This document shows positions 1 to 6,286 of a DNA stretch of 10,450 nt, in pieces (positions within the stretch are counted from its first letter, which is position 1; each line of letters begins with the position of its first letter). This DNA is from Betaproteobacteria bacterium (GTDB lineage Bacteria > Pseudomonadota > Gammaproteobacteria > Burkholderiales > Burkholderiaceae_C). A program made the translations under genes and the position numbers. The notes under the pieces were generated by a model. It saw only the letters and a program-made list of their open reading frames with translations, was not told where the DNA came from and searched no databases. The DNA lies in NCBI GenBank assembly GCA_009923895.1, contig RFSP01000046.1, positions 1-10,450 on the forward strand, in the 5' to 3' direction.

Positions 1-917
1 TCATAGGGCGCCGTGACCACCGACAGCTCTTCAAAAGGCACCACACGGCTCTCGCCGCCAATGTAGATCCGCACACCGTCGGCCCGGCTGGAGACTTCGA
101 GCAAGCGCATCAGCTCGGTCTTTTGCTCAAACACATCAAAGAGCTTGCGCAACGAACCCATGTCGTTGCCCAAGTCTTGAACCCCCAGCAGGTGGTGTTC
201 TCCGGCCACCACCACCTGATCGGAGCTTTCCTCCAGCGCCTGCGTGCCGGCCTGCACGGCCGCCTCCATGAGGGCGGCAATTTCACCGCGCAGGGCTTCA
301 ATCTCTGACTTCAGGCGCTCACGAACCTCTTCAATGGTGAGGCCCGCGTAGTGGCTGTTGAGGTAGTTGGTGGCTTCTACCAGTTCGGTCTGGGTGTAGT
401 CACGCGCCGTGAAGATGAGGCGGTTTTGCACATCCCCATCGGGCGACACCATGATGACCAGCACGCGTCTCTCGCCAATGCGCAGGAACTCGATGTGACG
501 AAATACGCTGGCCTTGCGCGGTGCGGTCACCACCCCCACAAAACTCGACAGGCTGGACAAGAGCTGGGCCGCCTGTGTGATGACGCGCTGCGGCTGATCG
601 GGCTGAATGTGCTCACGCGCCACCCGCAACTCGGCGGGCAAATCGGCCTGCGGATGGGCCGGGTCAAAGGGCCGGGCCGTGAGCATGGTGTCCACAAACA
701 TGCGGTACCCCCGGGCGGTGGGAATGCGCCCGGCACTGGTGTGGGGGCTGGCAATGAGCCCCAGCTCCTCCAGGTCGCTCATCACATTGCGAATGGTCGC
801 AGGAGACAGGTCCAAGCCCGACGCGCGCGACAGCGTGCGCGAGCCCACGGGCTGCCCCTCGTCGATGTAGCGCTCGACCAGGGTTTTCAGCAGAATTTTG
901 GCGCGGTCATCTAGCAT
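1..917 (-). CDS. hrcA: Heat-inducible transcription repressor HrcA (3' end outside window)
   Basis: HrcA is the repressor that in many bacteria binds CIRCE operators to shut off groESL, dnaK and related chaperone genes until heat shock, with GroEL helping it fold. The window shows 305 residues; the family is about 330-350 long, so roughly 30 C-terminal residues lie beyond base 1. The start is the ATG at 917-915 (MLDDRAKILLKTLVERYI), which matches the usual N-terminus. The winged-helix region includes GQPVGSRTLSRASGLDLSP and ATIRNVMSDLEELGLI, followed by the signature SPHTSAGRIPT. The later part (VVTAPRKASVFRHIEFLRIG, IGGESRVVPFEELSVVTAPY) fits the GAF-like core. I saw no internal stop in the parts I translated. 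The gene is divergent from nadK. There is no clear Shine-Dalgarno sequence before the ATG and no CIRCE in the upstream gap, so autoregulation is not evident here. Confidence 0.95.
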   Translation of the reverse strand, partial: MLDDRAKILLKTLVERYIDEGQPVGSRTLSRASGLDLSPATIRNVMSDLEELGLIASPHTSAGRIPTARGYRMFVDTMLTARPFDPAHPQADLPAELRVAREHIQPDQPQRVITQAAQLLSSLSSFVGVVTAPRKASVFRHIEFLRIGERRVLVIMVSPDGDVQNRLIFTARDYTQTELVEATNYLNSHYAGLTIEEVRERLKSEIEALRGEIAALMEAAVQAGTQALEESSDQVVVAGEHHLLGVQDLGNDMGSLRKLFDVFEQKTELMRLLEVSSRADGVRIYIGGESRVVPFEELSVVTAPY

Positions 918-1081
918 GTGAGCCGATTGTACGAAGTCAAAACCGCTTTCGCAGGCCTCCACTCAAGGCCAACCGCGGTCAGGCTCAGAGCCCCCCGCCT
1001 TTGGAGTCCCCCCACAGAGGCCCTCCCGCGGGGGACGAGGCCGATATCACAACTTCGGCTGGGTGTGTCATCATGTGCCTC
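918..1081. promoter_or_regulatory. Divergent intergenic region between hrcA and nadK
   Basis: These 164 bp must carry the start signals for hrcA leftward and for the nadK-recN-rapZ cluster rightward. I could not find a convincing -35/-10 pair for either. On the minus strand a TACAAT hexamer ends about 11 bases before the hrcA ATG but has no good -35 partner. No CIRCE inverted repeat (TTAGCACTC-N9-GAGTGCTAA) is present. The middle is very C/G-rich and contains a small inverted repeat, listed separately. Assignment as regulatory rests on the divergent layout only. Confidence 0.4.
1006..1036. repeat. GC-rich inverted repeat (7-bp arms)
   Basis: GTCCCCC at 1006-1012 and GGGGGAC at 1030-1036 are perfect inverted arms around a 17-base loop, and the loop and right arm also contain the small palindrome CCCGCGGG. 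It has no T-run, so it is not a typical intrinsic terminator. It could be a remnant of a dispersed GC-rich intergenic element, a transcript hairpin, or chance in a C-rich stretch. Confidence 0.3.
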
Positions 1082-1957
1082 ATGTCCGCCCGATTTCGTC
1101 ACGCCGCAATCGTCGGCAAGTTTCAAGCCCAAGGCATCCGCGGTGCCTTGGAAGACGTGGCTCACTTCCTCGAAGATCAAGGGCTGGAAGTGTCTTTTGA
1201 AAGCGCCACGGCCACGGCCACTGGGGTGAGCCGGTATGCCTCGCTCAGCCCTGCACAAATGGGGGCGCAATGCGACTTGGCTGTGGTGGTAGGGGGCGAC
1301 GGCACCATGCTGGGCATTGGTCGAGAGTTGGCCCGGTACAACATCCCACTGGTGGGCATCAACCAAGGACGACTTGGCTTCATCACCGACATCCGGATGG
1401 ACCAATTCCGGGAGGTCTTGGCCCCCATGATCCAAGGCGAATTCGTCGAAGATCACCGCTCCATGATTGAAGGCGGCGTGTGGCGCGACGGCGACTGCAT
1501 CTTCGAGAGCCTGTCCATGAACGATGTGGTGGTCAGCCGGGGCGCCGTGTCTGGGATGGTGGAGCTCAAGGTCGACATTGGCGACGACTTTGTGGCCAAT
1601 TTGCGGGCCGACGGACTCATCATCGCATCGCCCACCGGCTCCACGGCCTACGCCCTCTCGGCGGGAGGGCCCATCTTGCATCCGTCCATTGCGGGTTGGG
1701 TGGTGGTGCCCATTGCTTCTCACACCTTGTCCAACCGGCCCATCGTCTTGCCCGACCATGGCGAAATCTGCATTGAAATCGTGGCCGGCCGAGATGCCTC
1801 GGCCAACTTCGACATGCAGAGTTTGACCAGCCTGTTGCATGGCGACCAAGTGCGCGTGCGGCGATCCAAACACCGCGTGCGTTTCTTGCACCCGCGCGGC
1901 TGGAGCTATTACGCCACCTTGCGTCGCAAGTTGCGCTGGTACGAAGGAGGCGTGTGA
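1082..1957 (+). CDS. nadK: NAD kinase
   Basis: NadK phosphorylates NAD+ to NADP+ with ATP or polyphosphate in the cytoplasm and is the only route to NADP(H) in most bacteria. The 291-residue product has the usual length. The diagnostic GGDGT is at residues 71-75 inside VVVGGDGTMLGIGR. It is followed by GINQGRLGFITDI (92-104), the ND pair of SMNDVVV (147-148), and DGLIIASPTGSTAYALSAGG with SPTGSTAY at 183-190. The C-terminus carries GRDASANFDMQSL and RFLHPRGWSYYATLRRKLRW. I chose the ATG at 1082 because MSARFRHAAIVGKF matches the typical beginning. An ATG at 1073 is possible, and neither has a strong ribosome-binding site. The stop (1955-1957) overlaps the recN ATG by one base, so nadK is the first gene of the cluster. 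Confidence 0.95.
   Translation: MSARFRHAAIVGKFQAQGIRGALEDVAHFLEDQGLEVSFESATATATGVSRYASLSPAQMGAQCDLAVVVGGDGTMLGIGRELARYNIPLVGINQGRLGFITDIRMDQFREVLAPMIQGEFVEDHRSMIEGGVWRDGDCIFESLSMNDVVVSRGAVSGMVELKVDIGDDFVANLRADGLIIASPTGSTAYALSAGGPILHPSIAGWVVVPIASHTLSNRPIVLPDHGEICIEIVAGRDASANFDMQSLTSLLHGDQVRVRRSKHRVRFLHPRGWSYYATLRRKLRWYEGGV
1943..1950 (+). promoter_or_regulatory. Shine-Dalgarno sequence for recN
   Basis: GAAGGAGG lies inside the last nadK codons, six bases before the ATG at 1957. It is the strongest ribosome-binding site in the window. It favours ATG 1957 as the recN start over the adjacent GTG at 1954. Confidence 0.6.
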
Positions 1958-3162
1958 TGCTGCGACGCCTGTCGCTGCGCGACTTCGTCATCGTGGCCGG
2001 CCTCGAAGTGGACTTTGATGCCGGGTTTACCGTGCTCACTGGAGAGACCGGTGCAGGAAAGTCCATCCTCATCGACGCTTTGCAGCTGGCCTTGGGGTCG
2101 CGCGCCGATGCCGCCGTGGTGCGCGAAGGTGCCGCGCGTGCAGACATCACGGCCGAATTTGACTCCCCGCCCACCCTGCACGCCTGGCTAGAGGAAGCCG
2201 GCATTGAGATGGCTGAGTCCCTGTTGCTGCGGCGGGTGGTGGATGCCCAGGGCAAGAGCCGGGCGTGGATCAACGGCACGGCGGTCACTGTCACCCAGTT
2301 GCGGCAAGCCGCCGATCACCTGGTGGACATTCATGGCCAACATGCCTGGCAAAGCCTCACCCGCCCGGCCGCCGTACGCGCCTTGTTTGACAGTCAGGCG
2401 GGCATCGACACGGCGCCACTGAGCCAGGCCTGGCAGGCTTGGCAGGCGGCTGTATTGGCCCTCCAACAGGCCCGTGAGCAAAGTGAGCAGTTGTCTGAAG
2501 AACGTGAGCGCTTGCAGTGGCAGGTGGGCGAGCTCGAGAAACTTGCGCCGGCGGCTCAGGAGTGGGAGTCACTCAACAGCGAGCACACCCGCTTGGCCCA
2601 CGCGCAAACACTGCTCGACGCGGCCCAATCGGCATTTCAAGCCCTGAGCGACGATGAGCTGGCCGCTGACACCTTGACCGGTCGGGCTTTGGACGCCTTG
2701 GACGAAGCGGTGTCGCTCGATCCTCAATTGGCCGATGTGGCAGAGGTGCTGCGCAGTGCGCAGGCCCAGCTGCAAGACGCCGCCCACTCCCTGAAGTCTT
2801 ATCTGAACCACCACGACCCCAACCCAGAGCGGTTGACGGAGCTGGACGCACGGCTGTCTACGTGGATGGCACTGGCTCGGCGCTTCAGGCGGCCGCCCGC
2901 AGAGTTGGCCGCGTTGCTGGAGTCTTGGAAATTGCAATTGCAGGCGCTCGAAGCATCGGCCGACTTGGATTCATTGGAAGCGACCGCCGAACAAGCCAAA
3001 CAGGCCTGGCAAGCGCAAGCCAAAGGGGTATCGGCCCAGCGGCGCAAAGCAGCGCCCGTTCTTGGCGCCTCCATCACCCAAGCCATGCAACAGTTGGGGA
3101 TGGCCGGGGGGCAATTTGAAGTGGCGCTCATGCCTGTCCAAGAGCCTCAGTCCTACGGGCTG

Positions 3163-3165
3163 TAA
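3163..3165 (+). other. Premature TAA stop inside recN
   Basis: The reading ...PQSYGL-stop-SVEFLVAGHAG shows that the frame is unchanged on both sides, so this is a substitution and not a frameshift. GAA (Glu) or CAA (Gln) would each become TAA by one change. Possible restart codons TTG 3178 and GTG 3181 follow, but neither has a purine-rich ribosome-binding site. Confidence 0.85.
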
Positions 3166-3647
3166 TCGGTTGAATTCTTGGTGGCGGGACATGCCGGATC
3201 CAGCCCCCGCCCCTTGGCCCGGGTGGCCTCGGGCGGTGAGCTTTCCCGACTGGCTCTGGCCATTGCAGTCACCACCGCACGCAGCCGCCCTCAGTCGGTC
3301 GCCAGCCTGATCTTTGATGAAATCGATTCGGGCGTGGGAGGCACGGTGGCCGACACGGTGGGCCGTTTGATGAAGGAGCTCGGCACCACAACGCAGGTTT
3401 TTGCAGTCACCCATCTCGCTCAGGTGGCGGCCTGTGCAGACAGCCATTTTGTGGTCGCCAAGCACTTGCGCGATGGCATCACCACCAGCGACATCACCCC
3501 TGTCACCGGTGAAGCCCGAGTGGCCGAGATTGCCCGCATGTTGGGGGGCGAGCGCTTGTCGGGCCAAGCCCACGCCCAAACCCTGCTCGGTGAGCGTCAA
3601 TCGGCGTCACCTGCAAAACGTCAGGCACCACGTCGGTCTTCGAGCTC

Positions 3648-3651
3648 GGAG
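3648..3651 (+). promoter_or_regulatory. Likely Shine-Dalgarno sequence for rapZ
   Basis: GGAG sits eight bases before the rapZ ATG at 3660, inside the last recN codons. It suggests rapZ can start translation on its own even if ribosomes leave recN early. Confidence 0.4.
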
Positions 3652-3659
3652 CGCTCTTC

Positions 3660-4529
3660 ATGAAAGCCGATGTCATCATCGTCACCGGGGTGTCTGGCTC
3701 TGGCAAGTCGGTGGCCTTGCACGCCTTGGAAGACGCCGGCTATTTTTGCGTGGACAACTTGCCGCCCGAACTGCTGCGCGATTTCATCCGCTTGGAGCAA
3801 GAGCGGTTCACCCGCAAGGTGGCCGTGGCTGTGGACGTGCGAACGGCCACCTCCCTGCCCCACTTGCTTCCTCTGATCGAATCGCTCAAGAAAGAGGGAG
3901 TGGCCATCCGCCTCATCTTTCTGGACGCTGCCACCGACGCCTTGGTGCGACGCTTTTCTGAAACCCGTCGCCCCCACCCGCTGTCCGCCTCAGCCCAACC
4001 CGGGGACGCGGCGCGGGCGCTGGTGGAAGCCATCGACCTGGAGCGTCAACTGCTGTCGCAGTTGCGGGAGATCTCCACCATCATGGACACCAGCTTGTTG
4101 CGCCCCGCACAGCTGCGTACCTGGATGAGAGACTTGGTGGGAGCCACGGGCTCGCCATTGACCTTGGTGTTTCAGTCCTTCGCGTTCAAGCATGGTGTGC
4201 CCTTGGACGCTGACTTCGTCTTCGACTTGCGCGTGTTGCCCAACCCGTTTTACATCAAAGAGCTTCGTCCTCACACCGGCCAAGATGCCCCCGTGGCGCA
4301 ATACCTGTCTGCCCAACCCGAAGTGATGGAAATGTTGGGGCAAATTCAAACCTATTTGCAGCGCTGGATCCCCAGTTTTGAGAGCGATCTTCGAAGCTAC
4401 CTCACCGTGGCCTTGGGCTGCACTGGAGGGCAGCATCGATCACCGTTTGCGGCCGAAGAATTGGCGCGGCGATTTTCCGCACAGCACGCCACCTTGTTGA
4501 GGCACAGGGAATTGGACAGCGCCGAATGA
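3660..4529 (+). CDS. rapZ: RapZ/YvcJ-family nucleotide-binding protein (RNase adapter family)
   Basis: In Escherichia coli RapZ hands the small RNA GlmZ to RNase E and senses glucosamine-6-phosphate, tuning amino-sugar synthesis; in other bacteria the role is less clear. The 289-residue product matches family length. It has a P-loop GVSGSGKS (10-17), then GYFCVDNLPPELLRDF, LIFLDA, ETRRPHPL, MDTS, and the strongly conserved block FAFKHGVPLDADFVFDLR with LPNPFY. LRPHTGQD and the C-terminal GCTGGQHRS follow. Its ATG overlaps the recN TGA (ATGA, 3660-3663), and its own TGA overlaps the next start in the same way. The extreme C-terminus reads RHRELDSAE. As I recall, the E. coli protein ends in a Lys/Arg cluster that binds GlmZ; that cluster is missing here, so the E. 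coli RNA partner is unlikely to apply. Confidence 0.92.
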   Translation: MKADVIIVTGVSGSGKSVALHALEDAGYFCVDNLPPELLRDFIRLEQERFTRKVAVAVDVRTATSLPHLLPLIESLKKEGVAIRLIFLDAATDALVRRFSETRRPHPLSASAQPGDAARALVEAIDLERQLLSQLREISTIMDTSLLRPAQLRTWMRDLVGATGSPLTLVFQSFAFKHGVPLDADFVFDLRVLPNPFYIKELRPHTGQDAPVAQYLSAQPEVMEMLGQIQTYLQRWIPSFESDLRSYLTVALGCTGGQHRSPFAAEELARRFSAQHATLLRHRELDSAE

Positions 4530-5149
4530 GTGAGTCTCGACTCGAGCGCACGCCGCTGTTTCCTCTGCAAACAGTCCTCTTTCCCGGCGGGTTGCTGCAG
4601 CTCAAAATCTTTGAGGCGAGATACCTCGACCTGGTCAGCCGATGTCTTCGCGAGCAATCCTCGTTTGGGGTGGTGTGTTTGCAGCAGGGTGCAGAAGCTG
4701 GTGCAGGCAGCAAGACCGTCCGTACGGAGATGGTCGGCGTGCAGGCCCGCATTGACGATGTCGATGCCAAAGAAGCCGGCATCTTGTACATCCGCTGCTC
4801 AGGAGGGCAACGTTTTCGCCTCTTGGATGCGCCTCGGCAAGAGACCAATGGCCTTTGGGCCGCCTTGTCTGAACCCATCCCTGCCGACGAGGTGGAGGCC
4901 CCAGCGCCCTCGATGAAGCGGGCGGTGGAAGCCTTGGCCCAGGCGGCCGCACGGCTTGAAGCCGAGGGTCACAATCCCTTCGCGCACCCCTTGCGCCTGG
5001 ATGATGCAGGCTGGGTGGCCAACCGTTGGTGCGAAATATTGCCCATCTCGCTGGCGGCCAAGCAAAAGCTCATGGAGCTCGAGTCTCCCCGCTTGAGATT
5101 GCAGCTGGTGGACGAATTTCTGCGCAGCAAGCAGGTCTTGCGCGACTGA
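4526..5149 (+). CDS. Stand-alone LON substrate-binding-domain protein
   Basis: The product of 207 residues matches the N-terminal substrate-binding domain of Lon protease (PF02190) without the AAA+ or protease domains. The signature is at the start: RTPLFPLQTVLFPGG followed by LQLKIFEARYLDLV (about residues 8-38). Typical later features are FGVVCLQQG, a turn near YIRCSGGQRFRLL, and a helical C-terminal half with WVANRWCEILPISLAAKQKLMEL and RLQLVDEFL. Such proteins are common in Proteobacteria and are often labelled peptidase S16, but no catalytic Ser-Lys dyad is present, so protease activity should not be inferred; the true role is unknown. It starts within the rapZ stop (ATGA, 4526-4529) and is the last gene of the cluster. 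Its TGA directly abuts the mutY stop on the other strand. Confidence 0.88.
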   Translation: MSESRLERTPLFPLQTVLFPGGLLQLKIFEARYLDLVSRCLREQSSFGVVCLQQGAEAGAGSKTVRTEMVGVQARIDDVDAKEAGILYIRCSGGQRFRLLDAPRQETNGLWAALSEPIPADEVEAPAPSMKRAVEALAQAAARLEAEGHNPFAHPLRLDDAGWVANRWCEILPISLAAKQKLMELESPRLRLQLVDEFLRSKQVLRD

Positions 5150-6286
5150 TCAGGCACTTTCCAGCAACTTGCGCACCGGCGCGGGCAGGCCCAAAGCCAA
5201 GGCCTCACGGATCGTGCACCACTGTCCTGGCTTCGGTGCGCCCTCCGCTGCATGGTCTGCTGCATGGTCTGCTGCAAGGTCTGCCTCAAAAGCCAACTGC
5301 ATGTGTTGTCTTCGCGCCAGGCTGAATTTGGATGGCAAGGTGAATCGCACGGGCAATAGCAGCCAGTCGAAGTGGGTCAGTGCATGCTCGATGGGTGACA
5401 ACTGCTCGCGTTTGACGGCATCGGCCCACGCACCCAGCAACGGGGTGGCCGCAGGGGGGATGCCAAGTTCTTGTGGGTCTTGCACCGGCCTTTCAGGCAG
5501 GCACCACAAGCCCGCCCAGACGCCTCGGGCAGGACGCTGCACCAGCCAGACCTCGTCGCGATGCTGCAACCACCACAAGACACTCACCCTTCGGCCCCTG
5601 CGCGTGCGCTTGGTTTTGACAGGAAAGTCGTGGGGACGCTCCTGGGCCTGGGCCACACAGTCAGACCGAAGGGGACAGAGGGTGCAACGCGGCTGTCGGG
5701 CGGTGCAGACCTGAGCACCGAGGTCCATCAGGCCTTGGGTGTACCGGTCGATGTCCCGCTGGGGCAACAAAGACTCGGCCAGACTCCACAACGCTTTTTC
5801 ATGGCGCGCCTGGGACAAATCCTCACCAAAACCCAAGACCCGCGTCAGCACCCGCTTGACGTTGCCGTCCAAAATGGCCGCACGCGCGCCAAAACAAAAT
5901 GCCGCAATGGCCGCCGCTGTCGATCGGCCAATGCCAGGCAGGGTCGCGAGCGTGGCAGGGTCTTGCGGAAACTGCCCGGCGTGATGGGTGACGACTTTTT
6001 GCGCGCACGCATGAAGATGGCGTGCCCGGCTGTAATAACCCAGGCCGCTCCACAACGCGAGTACCTCATCCAATGGCGCCTGGGCCAGATCTTGGACCGT
6101 GGGAAAGCGTTGCAGAAATCGATCGTAGTAGCCCAAGACCGTGCTCACTTGGGTCTGCTGCAACATCACTTCAGAGAGCCACACGCGATACGGGTCACGC
6201 GTTTGTTGCCAGGGCAGATCGTGCCGACCGTGTTGCTTTTGCCACCGAACCACTTGGGCGGCCAAATTCGAAGTAGATGCGCTCAT
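5150..6286 (-). CDS. mutY: A/G-specific adenine glycosylase MutY
   Basis: MutY removes adenine mispaired with 8-oxoguanine, preventing G:C to T:A transversions. From the ATG at 6286-6284 the protein has 378 residues, slightly longer than the roughly 350 of E. coli. Visible are the catalytic Glu in SEVMLQQTQV (E39), the helix-hairpin-helix LPGIGRSTAAAIAAF (116-130), the catalytic Asp of ILDGNVKRV (D140), and the iron-sulphur ligands C194, C201, C204 and C210 with the family spacing C-x6-C-x2-C-x5-C. A NUDIX-like domain that reads 8-oxoG begins near residue 235 (VSVLWWLQHRDEVWLVQRP). The start was chosen because it overlaps the mutM stop by four bases (ATGA) and gives a standard N-terminus; the frame stays open upstream but within mutM. 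Near the C-terminus three 12-bp tandem units add an ADHA-type repeat. Confidence 0.95.
   Translation of the reverse strand: MSASTSNLAAQVVRWQKQHGRHDLPWQQTRDPYRVWLSEVMLQQTQVSTVLGYYDRFLQRFPTVQDLAQAPLDEVLALWSGLGYYSRARHLHACAQKVVTHHAGQFPQDPATLATLPGIGRSTAAAIAAFCFGARAAILDGNVKRVLTRVLGFGEDLSQARHEKALWSLAESLLPQRDIDRYTQGLMDLGAQVCTARQPRCTLCPLRSDCVAQAQERPHDFPVKTKRTRRGRRVSVLWWLQHRDEVWLVQRPARGVWAGLWCLPERPVQDPQELGIPPAATPLLGAWADAVKREQLSPIEHALTHFDWLLLPVRFTLPSKFSLARRQHMQLAFEADLAADHAADHAAEGAPKPGQWCTIREALALGLPAPVRKLLESA
5247..5282. repeat. 12-bp tandem repeat, three units, inside mutY
   Basis: GCTGCATGGTCT occurs at 5247-5258 and 5259-5270, and a third unit at 5271-5282 differs by one base. On the mutY strand it encodes ADLA-ADHA-ADHA. 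The unit is a multiple of three, so gain or loss of copies by slippage would change length without breaking the frame. It lies in the C-terminal part of the NUDIX-like domain, just before the segment ending the protein. Confidence 0.85.

Larger units (their letters stand above)
1957..3663 (+). pseudogene. recN: DNA repair ATPase RecN, interrupted by an in-frame TAA
   Basis: RecN is an SMC-like ATPase that acts early at DNA double-strand breaks. The full frame spans 568 sense and stop codons before the terminal TGA, the normal family length, but codon 403 (3163-3165) is TAA. Before it lie the Walker A motif GETGAGKS (29-36), the conserved HLVDIHGQH region and a central coiled coil (about residues 155-390, rich in Q, E, L and A). 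After it, in the same frame and without further damage, come the ABC signature ASGGELSRLALA (424-435), Walker B LIFDEIDSGVGG (451-462) and the AVTHLAQVAA switch region (483-492). Both halves are needed for one ATPase head, so the 402-residue product should be inactive unless the stop is read through. A single base change explains it: related proteins usually have an acidic residue or Gln there (my recollection). The last 25 or so residues form a Ser/Arg-rich tail. A sequencing error is the main alternative. Confidence 0.85.

Noticed and set aside
351..914. Plus-strand open frame of 187 codons opposite hrcA
   Set aside because: It mirrors the HrcA coding frame, which is clearly real; its His/Gly/Arg-rich composition is typical of antisense shadows.
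1001..1081. TTG at 1001 as the nadK start
   Set aside because: The extra 27 residues are unlike NadK N-termini and read through the GC-rich intergenic hairpin; the ATG at 1082 fits the family.
918..1081. CIRCE operator for HrcA autoregulation
   Set aside because: No TTAGCACTC/GAGTGCTAA-like inverted repeat is present in the gap.
911..1891. Long minus-strand open frame (about 326 codons) opposite nadK
   Set aside because: nadK on the plus strand carries all family motifs; the antisense frame is a by-product of GC-rich codon use and shows no recognisable protein pattern.
2431..2449. Short repeat TGGCAGGC in recN
   Set aside because: Two 8-9 bp copies encoding Trp-Gln-Ala within a coiled coil are too short to treat as a repeat element.
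3163..3165. Stop-codon reassignment or programmed readthrough at TAA in recN
   Set aside because: The TPR gene here terminates normally at TAA, no readthrough element is visible, and a simple nonsense change or base error is more economical.
4526..5149. Calling the LON-domain protein a Lon protease
   Set aside because: At 207 residues it has only the N-terminal substrate-binding domain; no Walker motifs or Ser-Lys dyad are present.
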